A DNA stretch of 64,000 nt from Hyphomonadaceae bacterium (lineage in GTDB: Bacteria > Pseudomonadota > Alphaproteobacteria > Caulobacterales > Hyphomonadaceae). The notes beneath the pieces were generated by a model. That model saw only the letters and a list, made by a program, of their open reading frames with translations. It ran no database searches and was not told where the DNA came from. The stretch is from assembly GCA_022844345.1 (NCBI GenBank), contig JALHLU010000003.1:124001-188000 (forward strand), given 5' to 3'. Made by a program: the position numbers and the translations under genes. Positions 8,654 to 18,704 of the stretch are shown here, piece by piece. Numbering within the stretch: the first letter of the stretch is position 1; every line of letters starts with the position of its first letter.

Positions 8654-10282
8654 ATGGATTTCGATCCGCCAGCGAGAGTTACGATTGCCAACGCGTCTCG
8701 TCTTGTGGATAACCTAGCGATCTGTTGCGGGGAAGAGTTGGGGGCATCTCTGTACGACCGTCAAAGGACCGCTCGCGCGGATAGCCGGACGCTATTCGAC
8801 CAGATCAGCATCGATCATCGGGAGACGTTCTATCGTCGTCTGGCCGAGGCGCAGGCTTTTGGCGCAGCAAGCGACGGGCTTTCGAGCCACCATCCGGAAT
8901 TCAGCGCGCGCGGCGGCCTGACCATCGCCCAGCGCCTTGTGGGCTGGCTCGTGGTGTTCACGTTCGGAGCCGGACTGGTGACAGCACCGGGCCTGACCAT
9001 CACGCTTGCAGTTGGGGCCCTCGCCTCCGTCTTCCTGCTGCTGATTGGCCTGCGGTTTCTTGCGGCGGGTATGAAGCTCGGCGGTGGCGGCGCGAACAAC
9101 ACGCCAACAGCCAGGCTTGGCCCGCTGCCGGTGATCACGCTGCTGATACCGCTGCACAGGGAGGCCGCAGTTCTTCCCGGTCTGGTGAAATCGATCAGCG
9201 CGCTGGATTATCCTGAGGACCGGCTAGACATCAAACTGCTGATCGAGGCGGACGATCGCGAGACGCTCGATGCTGTCGAGGCGATGGGCGTGCAGGAGAG
9301 ATTCGAGGTCATCCCCGTCCCTCCCGGCCTGCCGCGTACCAAGCCAAAGGCGCTGAACTATGGTCTGGCCTTCGCGCGCGGCGACCTCGTTGCGATCTTC
9401 GATGCCGAGGATCACCCTCATCCCGGCCAGCCACGCGCGGCCGCCGCCGCCTTCATGGCCGGAGGTGACCGCCTCGCGGTCGTGCAGGCGCCGCTGAGCA
9501 TCCACAATGGCGGCGATGGATGGATCGCCCGGCAGTTCGAGATCGAATATGCAATCCACTTCCGTGTCTGGCTCCCCATGCTGGCGCGGTTGCGGGCGCC
9601 GCTCGCGCTTGGCGGGACCAGCAACTATTTCCGGCGTGAGGCGCTGGCCGAGGCTGGCGGCTGGGACGCGTGGAACGTCACTGAGGATGCGGACATAGGC
9701 CTGCGCCTTGCGCGGCTGGGATACCGCGCGGGCATGATTGCGCCCCCCACCGAGGAAGAAGCGCCGAGCGGGTTCCGGCCATGGCTGAACCAGCGCACGC
9801 GATGGATGAAGGGCTATCTGCAGACATGGCTGGTTCTGAACCGGTCGCCGATGAAGGCGATGCGGGGGATGGGCCTTTCCAACTACATGCTGACCCAGAT
9901 AACGCTTGGAGGCGCGCTGCTGGCGGCCATGACCCATGGGCCGCTACTGGTCTGGATACTTGCGAACGCCATCATGCTCTCCGGGTTTGAGGCCTGGCAT
10001 GTGACGCTGTTCGGCCTTGGCTATGGCAGCACGCTGGCCGCCGCTCTGGCGTCCGGATGCGGCGCCAGCCGGCCACTGACCCTGCTGACCTTGCCGCTCT
10101 ACTGGCCGCTGCAGTCGATCGCGGTCGCTCGCGCGCTTTATGAGATGAAGCGCAGGCCGCACTACTGGGCAAAGACCCCGCACGGCGCCGGCCGGCCCGC
10201 TTCGCCAGCCGCCCCCCTTCCCGACCATCGATCCGCCGGCGAGCGGGAGGACAATGTGATCCAGCTTCCCTTGCCGTTCTAG
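8654..10282 (+). CDS. Membrane glycosyltransferase family 2
   Basis: VITLLIPLHREAAVLPGLVKSI...LLIEADDRET...AIFDAEDHPHP...GGWDAWNVTEDADIGLRLARLGY...QRTRWMKGYLQTW; C-term TMs. Start trimmed from ORF 7892 to MDFDPPARV, since the upstream part is antisense to the aldolase. Confidence 0.88.
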   Translation: MDFDPPARVTIANASRLVDNLAICCGEELGASLYDRQRTARADSRTLFDQISIDHRETFYRRLAEAQAFGAASDGLSSHHPEFSARGGLTIAQRLVGWLVVFTFGAGLVTAPGLTITLAVGALASVFLLLIGLRFLAAGMKLGGGGANNTPTARLGPLPVITLLIPLHREAAVLPGLVKSISALDYPEDRLDIKLLIEADDRETLDAVEAMGVQERFEVIPVPPGLPRTKPKALNYGLAFARGDLVAIFDAEDHPHPGQPRAAAAAFMAGGDRLAVVQAPLSIHNGGDGWIARQFEIEYAIHFRVWLPMLARLRAPLALGGTSNYFRREALAEAGGWDAWNVTEDADIGLRLARLGYRAGMIAPPTEEEAPSGFRPWLNQRTRWMKGYLQTWLVLNRSPMKAMRGMGLSNYMLTQITLGGALLAAMTHGPLLVWILANAIMLSGFEAWHVTLFGLGYGSTLAAALASGCGASRPLTLLTLPLYWPLQSIAVARALYEMKRRPHYWAKTPHGAGRPASPAAPLPDHRSAGEREDNVIQLPLPF

Positions 10283-10318
10283 CATCCCGAAGGGCGCCGC
10301 CCCGCGATTTTTGGTCCT

Positions 10319-10600
10319 ATGGCCGGCGTCTTGCGCCCCGGCGCGCCGCAGTCCATCCCGCCCGGCATGACCCTGAACTGGATCATCACCTGCGCCGTCA
10401 TTGTCCTGGCCTTGGGAACGACCGTGTTTGCCGGCTGGAAGTCGGGGCGTCCGCGCAAGGATACCCTGAGGCCGCAATGGATATCCTGGCCTTTCGTGAC
10501 CGTGTTTGCCGGGGCGTTGCTGCTGTTCGCCATCATCCACGCAATGAACCTGCTGGGCTTCCAGACCGGGCAGAACACGACCGGACGATACGGCGGCTGA
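10319..10600 (+). CDS. Small hypothetical membrane protein (two predicted TM segments)
   Basis: MAGVLRPGAPQSIPPGMTLNWIITCAVIVLALGTTVFAGWKSG...FVTVFAGALLLFAIIHAMNLLGFQTGQ. Confidence 0.6.
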   Translation: MAGVLRPGAPQSIPPGMTLNWIITCAVIVLALGTTVFAGWKSGRPRKDTLRPQWISWPFVTVFAGALLLFAIIHAMNLLGFQTGQNTTGRYGG

Positions 10601-10686
10601 AGCGTCTGCCCCGCGCGGCGGCGCTTGACCCTGCGCGGGCCGCTGGCTAGCCGTGGTGGACCGCCTGACAAGACCGGGAAAGCACC

Positions 10687-11880
10687 ATGGCCGACATCGA
10701 CACCTTCCGCTCTGAAACCCGCGCCTGGCTGGAGGCCAACTGCCCCGCCTCGATGCGCACGCCGATGGTGGAGGAAGAAGTCGTCTGGGGCGGCCGCAAC
10801 CAGAAGTTCGTGAACCCGGACTCGAAGGTATGGCTGGAGCGGATGGTGGCCAAGGGCTGGACGGCTCCGGCCTGGCCCAAGGAATATGGCGGCGGCGGGC
10901 TGTCGAAGGCCGAGGCCATCGTGCTCGACCAGGAAATGAAGCGCATCAATGCGCGCTCGCCGCTGGCCTCGTTCGGCATCTGGATGCTGGGGCCTGTGCT
11001 GCTGGAATACGCCAACGAGGAACAGAAGAAGAAGTTCCTGCCGGATATCTGCGCCGGCAAGACGCGCTGGTGCCAGGGCTATTCCGAGCCGGGCGCCGGC
11101 TCGGACCTCGCCTCGCTGCAGACCAAGTGCGAGGACAAGGGCGATCATTGGCTGATCAACGGCTCGAAGATCTGGACCAGCTACGCCAATCATGCCGACT
11201 GGATCTTCTGCCTCGTGCGCACGGACTTCACGAAGAAGCACGAAGGCATCTCGTTCGTGCTGTTCGACATGACGACGGCGGGCGTGGAGACGCGGCCGAT
11301 CCTGCTGATCTCCGGCTCCTCGCCCTTCTGCGAGACGTTCTTCACGGATGTGAAAGTGCCCAGGGACCAGCTGGTCGGCACGCCCGGCAAGGGCTGGGAC
11401 ATCGCCAAGCGCCTGCTGCAGTACGAGCGCCAGAACATCTCGGCCACCGGCTTCGGCGCGGATCGCAACGCCGGACCCACGCTGGCCGACATCGCCAAGA
11501 AATACACCGGCACCAAGGACGGCGCGATTGCCGATGCTGACCTGCGCGCGCGCATTACCAAGTCGATGATGTACGAGCAGGCCTTCATGCTGACAATCCA
11601 GCGCAACACCGAGATGGCGAAGGCCGGCGCGGATGTTGGCCCGGCCACCTCGATCATCAAATACGCCGCCGCCAAGATGAACCAGACCAAGACCGAGCTT
11701 CAGGTCGAGGCCATGGGCCATCAGGGCCTCGGCTGGGAAGGCGAAGGTTTCAAGCCGGGCGAGATCATGTCCACCCGCGCCATGCTGCGCGCCAAGGGAA
11801 ACTCGATCGAGGGCGGCACGAGCGAGGTGAACCTCAATGTCGTGGCCAAGCGCGTGTTGGGGCTGAGGGATCACCAGTAG
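10687..11880 (+). CDS. Acyl-CoA dehydrogenase family protein
   Basis: CQGYSEPGAGSDLASLQTKCED...GSKIWTSYANHADWIFCLVRTD...SIEGGTSEVNLNVVAKRVLGL. Confidence 0.92.
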   Translation: MADIDTFRSETRAWLEANCPASMRTPMVEEEVVWGGRNQKFVNPDSKVWLERMVAKGWTAPAWPKEYGGGGLSKAEAIVLDQEMKRINARSPLASFGIWMLGPVLLEYANEEQKKKFLPDICAGKTRWCQGYSEPGAGSDLASLQTKCEDKGDHWLINGSKIWTSYANHADWIFCLVRTDFTKKHEGISFVLFDMTTAGVETRPILLISGSSPFCETFFTDVKVPRDQLVGTPGKGWDIAKRLLQYERQNISATGFGADRNAGPTLADIAKKYTGTKDGAIADADLRARITKSMMYEQAFMLTIQRNTEMAKAGADVGPATSIIKYAAAKMNQTKTELQVEAMGHQGLGWEGEGFKPGEIMSTRAMLRAKGNSIEGGTSEVNLNVVAKRVLGLRDHQ

Positions 11881-11887
11881 GCCCGCC

Positions 11888-12802
11888 GTGGCTGGCCGTC
11901 CGGCGAAAACCTGGCAGCTGGCCGCCGCTGGCGCGTCGGCCGTTCTCGCCCTCGTCATCGTCGCCGAAGTCTCACTTCGTGTGCTTGGCGGCGACCGCCT
12001 GCTCTATCGGGCTGATCCCAAAATCGAATACCTGCCCGCGCCGGACCAGTCCGTGCTGCAGCAGGGGCTTGAGTTCCGCACGAATGCGTGGGGCATGCGC
12101 AGCGATGCCGTGACAGAGGCCAAGCCTGACGACGTGTTCCGCGTACTGGTGATCGGCGACAGCATCGTGTTCGGGCACACGAACATAGCACACGCCGATC
12201 TGGCGACGACGGCGCTATCGCGGATGCAAATGGAGGACGGCCGCCGCATCGAGGCGCTGAACGTCTCCGCGACGTCGTGGGGGCCGGGCAACATGCTGGC
12301 CTGGCTCGACCGGTTCGGTACGCTGGAGGCCGATGCGATCGTTGTGGTGCTGTCTACCCACGACCTAGGCGATGATCGGACATTCAAGCCTCCGGAGCGC
12401 GACGCCTATCCGCAGGCCGCGCCTGTATCCGCGCTGGGCGACTGGCTCTGGCGGAGGCTGACGCCCGACCCCGCGCATGGCGGGCCGGTTGACCCACGCA
12501 CGGAGGGCGATGCGCAGGCGGCGTTGCCGGTTTTGATGCAACGCGTGGCGGCGGCGCCCATGGGCGGCTGCCTGATCATCCACCCGACCATGGAGGAATG
12601 GAAAACGCAGGCGCCGGTCGCGGAGGAGCAGCGCCTTGAGGCAACTGCCCTGGGCGCGGGCGTCGCCGTATTCTATGGCCGCGCCTTCATCGACAACGCG
12701 TTGGACTATTACGACGGGATCCACCTCTCCCCCATCGGCCAGCAGGACCTGGCGCGCGCCATCGCGGCCTGCCCGGTGCTGGTGGGCGCTCGGGCTGACT
12801 GA
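11888..12802 (+). CDS. SGNH/GDSL hydrolase-like protein with N-terminal membrane anchor
   Basis: VLVIGDSIVFGHTN (block I), ALNVSATSWGPGN, YDGIHLSPIGQQDLA (block V D-x-x-H). Confidence 0.75.
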   Translation: MAGRPAKTWQLAAAGASAVLALVIVAEVSLRVLGGDRLLYRADPKIEYLPAPDQSVLQQGLEFRTNAWGMRSDAVTEAKPDDVFRVLVIGDSIVFGHTNIAHADLATTALSRMQMEDGRRIEALNVSATSWGPGNMLAWLDRFGTLEADAIVVVLSTHDLGDDRTFKPPERDAYPQAAPVSALGDWLWRRLTPDPAHGGPVDPRTEGDAQAALPVLMQRVAAAPMGGCLIIHPTMEEWKTQAPVAEEQRLEATALGAGVAVFYGRAFIDNALDYYDGIHLSPIGQQDLARAIAACPVLVGARAD

Positions 12803-12811
12803 ACCAACTCG

Positions 12812-14218
12812 TCAGCGCATCAGCAGACGGATCAGGCGGCGGGCGCGTTTGCCGTAGGGGGGCGCAAGCCAGTTGGCGGGGTTGAAGAAGCCGGTGCGGA
12901 AGACGGCACGCTGGTGGGTGAAACGGTCGAAGCCCGCCCTGCCGTGATAGGAGCCCCAGCCGCTGGCGCCGACGCCGCCGAAGGGCAGTCCTTCCTGGGC
13001 GAAGTGCAGCAGCGTGGCGTTGATGGTGACGCCGCCCGAATGGGTCTGATCCATCACGATGTTCTGCTCGCGCCGGTCCTCGGCAAAGACATAGAGGGCC
13101 AAGGGGTGCGGGTGCGAGTTGATCCAGTGCAGCGCATCTTCCAGCGAGTCATAACCGATGATCGGCAGGACAGGCGCGAAGATCTCGTCGCGGATCAGCA
13201 TGCTCGCCTGCGGCGGGTTCACCACCACGACAGGCGGCAGGACGCGGCGCTCGCGATCAGATGGCGCGGGATGCCGCATGACCTTGGCGCCGCCGAGCTC
13301 CGCCTCGTTGACAGCCGCCGTCATGCGATCGAACGCGCCGACGCTGATGAGACTGGAGTAGTCGGGGCCGAGATCGGGATAGAGCCGGCGGGCCTCGGCC
13401 ATGACGAGCTCAGCGAACTCCATCGCGCGTTCGCGCGGGGCGAGGACATAGTCCGGCGCGATGCAGGTCTGGCCCGCGTTCAGGAACTTGCCGAGCGCGA
13501 TGCTCTTGACGGCCTTAGACAGCGATCCCGAAGGACAGATCAGCGCCGGCGATTTGCCGCCCAGCTCAAGCGTGGTTGGCGTGAGATTTTCAGCTGCGGC
13601 AGCCGCCACCTTGCGGCCAACAGCGGTGGAGCCGGTGAAGACGATGTGGTCGAAAGGCTGGCGCGTGAAGTCAACGGCGACATCGGGGCCGCCAAGGACA
13701 ACGGCGACGACTTCTTCCTTGTATGTCTCTCGGATCGCGCGCCTGAGCAGGTCAGAGAAGTTCACCGTGTGCTCGGACGGTTTGATGATGACGCGGTTGC
13801 CGGCGGCGAGCGCATCGACAAGCGGGGCAAGCGCCAGCTGCAGCGGATAGTTCCACGGCGAGATGATTCCGATCACGCCAAGCGGCTCGGGCCGCACCCA
13901 GGCGGAGCCGGGCCAGAAGTTCATGTCGACTTCGCGATGGCTGGGCTCCATCCACCATTTGACGTGCTTGCGCGCGTGGCGGATGCCCGAGATGAGGACC
14001 GCAACTTCGAGCAACGACGTTTCGAATCGCGAGCGGTTGCCGAAATCGGCGGAGATTGCGTCTGCAAAGGCATCGGCGCGCTTGCGCACCATGTCCTCGA
14101 GTTCCTGTAGCCGCTCGATACGGACGCGGGCGTTGGGCGGGCCTTCACGGTGCTGGGCCGTGCGCTGCAGGGACAGCAGGCGGGCCGTCTCAGTTGCTGG
14201 AGGAGTGGTGCCGTCCAT
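12812..14218 (-). CDS. Aldehyde dehydrogenase, coniferyl-aldehyde dehydrogenase-like
   Basis: GVIGIISPWNYPLQLALAPLVDALAAGNRVIIKPSE...LELGGKSPALI...LNAGQTCIAPDYVL; WWMEPSHREVDMNFWPG. Confidence 0.88.
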   Translation of the reverse strand: MDGTTPPATETARLLSLQRTAQHREGPPNARVRIERLQELEDMVRKRADAFADAISADFGNRSRFETSLLEVAVLISGIRHARKHVKWWMEPSHREVDMNFWPGSAWVRPEPLGVIGIISPWNYPLQLALAPLVDALAAGNRVIIKPSEHTVNFSDLLRRAIRETYKEEVVAVVLGGPDVAVDFTRQPFDHIVFTGSTAVGRKVAAAAAENLTPTTLELGGKSPALICPSGSLSKAVKSIALGKFLNAGQTCIAPDYVLAPRERAMEFAELVMAEARRLYPDLGPDYSSLISVGAFDRMTAAVNEAELGGAKVMRHPAPSDRERRVLPPVVVVNPPQASMLIRDEIFAPVLPIIGYDSLEDALHWINSHPHPLALYVFAEDRREQNIVMDQTHSGGVTINATLLHFAQEGLPFGGVGASGWGSYHGRAGFDRFTHQRAVFRTGFFNPANWLAPPYGKRARRLIRLLMR

Positions 14219-14293
14219 CCGGTCGCCCCGCATTCTGGAAGTGAGTTGTGCCGGACCGGCTCGCGGATTCAAGCGGAAATCCGCCCGTGCGGG

Positions 14294-14983
14294 TCAGTTG
14301 GGGGAGCCAAGGCGTTTTGCGGCGATTTGGGCGACCGCCCGGGCGCGGGAACCGAACTGGCGGTTTGCGAGGGCGGCGAAAATCACCAGCGTTGCAGCGA
14401 CAAAGGTCCACCAGGCGACAAACCACGCAAGAACTGCAATGGCGAGGAAGAAGGCGCGGAGGCCGTGGGTGAACTGTCCCGCGGCCGCAATGTTCATATC
14501 CGCGACGCTGGCGGCTGCCTCCTCCGCGCCCGGCTTGCCGGCTTCAGGCGTCGCGGCCAGCATGACGGCCGAATAGTTGAACAGGCGATAGGCCCAGCCG
14601 AACTTGAAGAACGCGTAGGCATAGAGCCCCATCACAACCGCCGTCTTCACATAGAAGCCAGGCCGGTCGATCTCGACGTGGGCCACGCTCTGCTCGAACG
14701 CGCCGATGATGGTGTCTGCGGCAGTGAGCAGGCCGAAGCCTGCGCCGACGGCGAGCAGCGCGGTCGAGGCGAAGAAGGACGTCGCCTGCTGGAGGCCGGT
14801 GATGATGTTGGCGTCGACGAGGCGGACCTCGCGCCTGGCCATCTGGCGCATCCATTCGCGCCGTTGCGTCTTCATGGCCGCCGATAGCGTGTGCCGGTGC
14901 CAGGGCGAGGAGTCGATCAGCCAGCCGAGGAAGGCCCAGGCGAGGATAAAGAAGGCGAGCGCTCCGCCGTCGAGCCACGTCAT
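14294..14983 (-). CDS. DUF599-family membrane protein
   Basis: MTWLDGGALAFFILAWAFLGWLID...NIITGLQQATSFFASTALLAVGAGFGLL...FKFGWAYRLFNYSAVML. Confidence 0.75.
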   Translation of the reverse strand: MTWLDGGALAFFILAWAFLGWLIDSSPWHRHTLSAAMKTQRREWMRQMARREVRLVDANIITGLQQATSFFASTALLAVGAGFGLLTAADTIIGAFEQSVAHVEIDRPGFYVKTAVVMGLYAYAFFKFGWAYRLFNYSAVMLAATPEAGKPGAEEAAASVADMNIAAAGQFTHGLRAFFLAIAVLAWFVAWWTFVAATLVIFAALANRQFGSRARAVAQIAAKRLGSPN

Positions 14984-15411
14984 GATGATGCCCCAGGATT
15001 CGGGGGAGTTAGAGGGGATTGTGAGGCGGCTGGCTAGTCCCGGGTGCGGAGAGGCTTTCAGGCCGGATGAAACCGCCTGGGATGCTGTGGTTCTGGCCTG
15101 TCCGAGAAGACGGAGGGCCGGGGACGCGGATGGCTCCGCAGGGTTTTAGTCTGTAGTTCGTGGTTCGTAGTCCGAAGAGCGGATCGCCCGCGTCCCCGCG
15201 CGAGGGATTGCTCCCGCACGCATCGCCCCGCGCCGGCAGTGATCGGCTGCCCTCCTTGCGGAGCGATGGGAGCATTATGCGCTCAGTCCGGAGGGGGTGG
15301 GATTTGATTGCGGCTGTCCTACAGCAGGTTTCTGCATAGAGCGCTGAAAGTGCTAGCGAAGATTCTTCAGCCGCCACATTTCATCCGGCCGAAGTGAACG
15401 CACTCCAAGGC

Positions 15412-15454
15412 TGTCATCCCGGCCAAGTGCGAAGCACGTAGAGCCGGGATGACA
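15412..15454. repeat. REP-like palindrome (TGTCATCCCGGC ... GCCGGGATGACA)
   Basis: Perfect 12-bp arms 15412-15423 and 15443-15454, inner gtgcgaagcac hairpin. Confidence 0.85.
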
Positions 15455-15491
15455 AGTCGCAGAGTCGAGCCGGAGCTCCTCGATGCGCGCC

Positions 15492-15998
15492 CTAAATCCG
15501 TCCGAGGAAATCGAGTTTGCCGAGGGGAACGCCGCTGTGGCGAAGGATCGCGTAGGCGGTGGTGACGTGGAAAAGGAAGTTCGGCAGCGCGAAGCCGGTG
15601 AGGAAGCCGAGGCCCTTGAAGGGGAAGTCGCCGCTCGGGGTCTTGAGCACGATGTCTTTTTCTTCGGAGCCGTCGACGGCGGAGGCGGGGACGCTCTTCA
15701 CATAGTCGATGGTCTTCGCGATGCGAGCGCGGAGTTCGGCCATCGTTGTTTCGGTGTCGGGCATGGAGGGCGCCGCGCCGCCGGAGAGGCGGGCCATCGC
15801 GCCCTTGGCGCTGTCGCTGGCAAGCTGGATCTGCGAGGAGAGCGGCCGCATGTCGGGGGCGAGGCGCTGTGTCACCAGCACGTCCGGGTCGAAGCCGCGC
15901 GCTTTTGCGTTTTCCTCGGCCTTGGCCAGCAACTGGTCGAGATTGCCGAGCATGCGCAGAAAGACCGGCGTGCTGGCCGTGTACATAGAAATTGTCAT
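15492..15998 (-). CDS. DUF1993-family protein
   Basis: MTISMYTASTPVFLRMLGNLDQLLAKAEENAKARGFDPDVLVTQRLAPDMRPLSSQIQLASDSAKGAMARLSG. Confidence 0.85.
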   Translation of the reverse strand: MTISMYTASTPVFLRMLGNLDQLLAKAEENAKARGFDPDVLVTQRLAPDMRPLSSQIQLASDSAKGAMARLSGGAAPSMPDTETTMAELRARIAKTIDYVKSVPASAVDGSEEKDIVLKTPSGDFPFKGLGFLTGFALPNFLFHVTTAYAILRHSGVPLGKLDFLGRI

Positions 15999-16128
15999 GA
16001 TCCGTCCCTTGTTGGCCCGCGCAGATATGGCCGTAGGAAATGGCCGGCGGACTGTGCCTTGGGATATGGGGCCGGTTTTTGCCGCCGCAATCTGGTAGGG
16101 TAACGAATCGCCGGTTCGGGAAAGTGTC

Positions 16129-16746
16129 GTGAAACTTCAATTCTGGTTCGAATTCGCCTCGACCTATTCCTATCCCGCCGTCATGCGGATCGACAAAGCT
16201 GCGACGGCGCGGGGCGTCGAGATCGAATGGCGGCCCTTCCTGCTCGGCCCGCTGTTTCACGCCCAGCAGGGCCTCAAGGACAGCCCGTTCAACGCTGTGC
16301 CTGTGAAAGGCTCGTACATGTGGCGCGATATGGAGCGGACCTGCGAGAAGCACGGCCTGCCCTTCCGCCGCCCGCACCGCTTTCCACAGAATGGACTGAT
16401 GGCGGCGCGGATCACCCTGTCGCTTGCACAGGAAGCACGAGGCAACTTCGTGAAGGCTGTGTTCCAGGCAAACTTTGTCCACGACCGGGATATTTCCGAC
16501 CCGCAGATCCTTCATGCCGCGGCGCGTCGGGCGGGGCTGGACCCTCTGGAAGTGCTGGCGGCGATGACGTCCGAACCGGTCAAGCAGCAGCTGAAGGACG
16601 AGACCTCGCGCGCGGCCGACCTCGGGATTTTCGGGGCGCCGAGCCTCGTGGCGCAGGACGGCGAACTGTTCTGGGGCAATGACCGGATCGAGGACGCCCT
16701 TGATTGGGCCGTCCGGGGGACGCTAAGACCCAACACCCAGAACTGA
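16129..16746 (+). CDS. 2-hydroxychromene-2-carboxylate isomerase / DsbA-like thioredoxin-fold protein
   Basis: KLQFWFEFASTYSYPAVMRID...EWRPFLLGPLF...FGAPSLVAQDGELFWGNDRIEDAL. Confidence 0.85.
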   Translation: MKLQFWFEFASTYSYPAVMRIDKAATARGVEIEWRPFLLGPLFHAQQGLKDSPFNAVPVKGSYMWRDMERTCEKHGLPFRRPHRFPQNGLMAARITLSLAQEARGNFVKAVFQANFVHDRDISDPQILHAAARRAGLDPLEVLAAMTSEPVKQQLKDETSRAADLGIFGAPSLVAQDGELFWGNDRIEDALDWAVRGTLRPNTQN

Positions 16747-16772
16747 AGAATTGGTACGCCGGGAGTTTCGCC

Positions 16773-17906
16773 ATGGCCTTCGTCCTTTCCGAAGAGCAGC
16801 AGATGCTGCGCGACAGCGCGCTGTCATTCGCCAGTGAGAAACTTCCGATCAGCCAGTTGCGCGCGCTTCGCGCCAAGGGCGAAGGCTATGACCGGGCGGC
16901 CTGGGCAGAGATGGCCGAGCTCGGCTTTGCTGGCGTCCTGATACCTGAAGAGTTCGGCGGCTCGGGCTTTGGCTATGTTGGGCTTGGTCAGGTGCTTGAA
17001 GCGCAGGGACGCACGATTGCGGCTTCCCCCCTGCTATCGACGGCGATGGTTGGAGCATCGGCCCTGATGCTGGCGGGCAGCCAGGCGCAGAAGGAAGCCT
17101 GGCTTCCGAAGATTGCCACTGGCGAGGCGCTGACTGCGCTGGCCGTTGATGAGAGTGCGCACCATGATCCGGCGCATATCAAGCTGGCCGCGACGAAGAG
17201 CGGTGCGGGCTACACGTTGTCGGGCGACAAGCGTTATGTGGTCGATGGCGGCGACGCGGACCTGCTGATCGTCGCGGCGCGCACGTCTGGCGATGCGGGT
17301 GATGCGACGGGGATCACGCTGTTCCTCGTGCCGGCCGGCGCCAAGGGCGTGACGCGGACATCTCTGAAGACGCTGGATGCGCACGGGGCGGCGAACATCA
17401 GCTTTGCAGGAGTCGAGGCCGGTGCGGACGCGGTGCTCGGCGCCGTCGATGGCGGCTATGCGACGCTGGAGGCGATCCTTGATCGCGCGCGCATCGGGCT
17501 TGCGGCGGAAATGCTCGGCGCTTCGGATGCGGCGTTCGAGATGACGGCCGAGTACCTCAAAGTGCGCAAGCAGTTCGGGCAGCTGATCGGCTCGTTCCAG
17601 TCGCTGCAGCATCGCGCGGCGGTCATGTTCACCGAGCTGGAGCTGACACGCTCGTGCGTGGCGGCGGCGCTGGACGGGCTGGATCGCAACGCCAACAACA
17701 TCGCCGAGCTGGCGTCGCTGGCCAAGGCGCGCGCGGGCGAGACGCTGCACCTCGTGTCGAACGAGACTGTGCAGATGCATGGCGGCATCGGGATGACCGA
17801 TGTGCACGACAGCGGCCTCTACATGAAGCGCGCGCGGGTGCTTGAGGCGCTGTACGGCAGCGAGAGCTTCCATCGCGACCGCTATGCGCGGATCGGCGGA
17901 TACTGA
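16773..17906 (+). CDS. Acyl-CoA dehydrogenase family protein
   Basis: MAFVLSEEQQMLRDSALSFASEKL...LIPEEFGGSGFGYVGLGQVLEAQGRT...VQMHGGIGMTDVHDSGLYMKRARV. Confidence 0.92.
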   Translation: MAFVLSEEQQMLRDSALSFASEKLPISQLRALRAKGEGYDRAAWAEMAELGFAGVLIPEEFGGSGFGYVGLGQVLEAQGRTIAASPLLSTAMVGASALMLAGSQAQKEAWLPKIATGEALTALAVDESAHHDPAHIKLAATKSGAGYTLSGDKRYVVDGGDADLLIVAARTSGDAGDATGITLFLVPAGAKGVTRTSLKTLDAHGAANISFAGVEAGADAVLGAVDGGYATLEAILDRARIGLAAEMLGASDAAFEMTAEYLKVRKQFGQLIGSFQSLQHRAAVMFTELELTRSCVAAALDGLDRNANNIAELASLAKARAGETLHLVSNETVQMHGGIGMTDVHDSGLYMKRARVLEALYGSESFHRDRYARIGGY

Positions 17907-18022
17907 TTTCCGAAACGTAGCGCTGAAAACAGGCAGGCCGCCTGCGGTGACGCGGGCGGCCTGCTGTGGCGCGTCCTGGAGGGGCCGGACGCGCCTGTTG
18001 GGGGAGGAAAGGCTCGTGCTGC

Positions 18023-18574
18023 CTACATGGGCGGCATGATGACCTTGTCGATGACGTGGATGACGCCGTTGGAAGCGTCGACGTCGGCCGTCACGACAGT
18101 GGCGTCGTTGACCATGACCTTGCCGGCCATGCTGCCGTCGACCTTGACGGTGGCGCCCTGCACGGTGGCCGGGTTCAGCGTCTGCGTGCCGATGGCGGAG
18201 GACATCACTTCAGCCGGGAGGACGTGGTAGGTGAGGATCGCGGCCAGCTTGGCCTTGTTTTCCGGCTTCAGCAGGTCGGCCACGGTTCCGGCCGGGAGAG
18301 CATCGAAGGCGGCGTCGGTCGGCGCGAAGACAGTGAAAGGCCCAGCGCCGCGCAGCGTCTGTTCGAGACCAGCGGCCTGGACAGCAGCAACGAGCGTGTT
18401 GAAAGAACCAGCGGCGACGGCGGTGTCGACGATGTCTTTCGCCATCACGGGCGCGGGCGCCGGCGCGGGAGCTTCAACAACGGGAGCAGGCGCCGGAGCG
18501 GGAGGCGCGGTTTCGCCCGAGCAGGCGGCGGCGCCAAGCAAGGCAATGGCGGCGACGGAGAATGACAGTTTCAT
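18023..18574 (-). CDS. Fasciclin (FAS1) domain lipoprotein
   Basis: [10 protein letters not shown] lipobox; [49 protein letters not shown]...[10 protein letters not shown]...[11 protein letters not shown]-like C-term. Confidence 0.92.
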   Translation of the reverse strand: MKLSFSVAAIALLGAAACSGETAPPAPAPAPVVEAPAPAPAPVMAKDIVDTAVAAGSFNTLVAAVQAAGLEQTLRGAGPFTVFAPTDAAFDALPAGTVADLLKPENKAKLAAILTYHVLPAEVMSSAIGTQTLNPATVQGATVKVDGSMAGKVMVNDATVVTADVDASNGVIHVIDKVIMPPM

Positions 18575-18704
18575 AGCGTGGATTTCCCTCTGTGAGTTCC
18601 ATCATGCGGCCCTTGAGCGAGCCGGTCATGTTGTCTGTGAAAGGGCATACGAGGGATGCCGCTGACTGGATCGGCGATAACGCAAGTGTAATCGGACCGG
18701 CGTT

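Noticed and set aside
10256-10282. C-terminal VIQLPLPF of the glycosyltransferase as a beta-clamp-like motif
   Set aside because: Only superficial resemblance to QL(S/D)LF and the protein is a membrane enzyme.
10279-11958. 559-aa minus-strand ORF
   Set aside because: Antisense to an acyl-CoA dehydrogenase with canonical motifs; shadow ORF.
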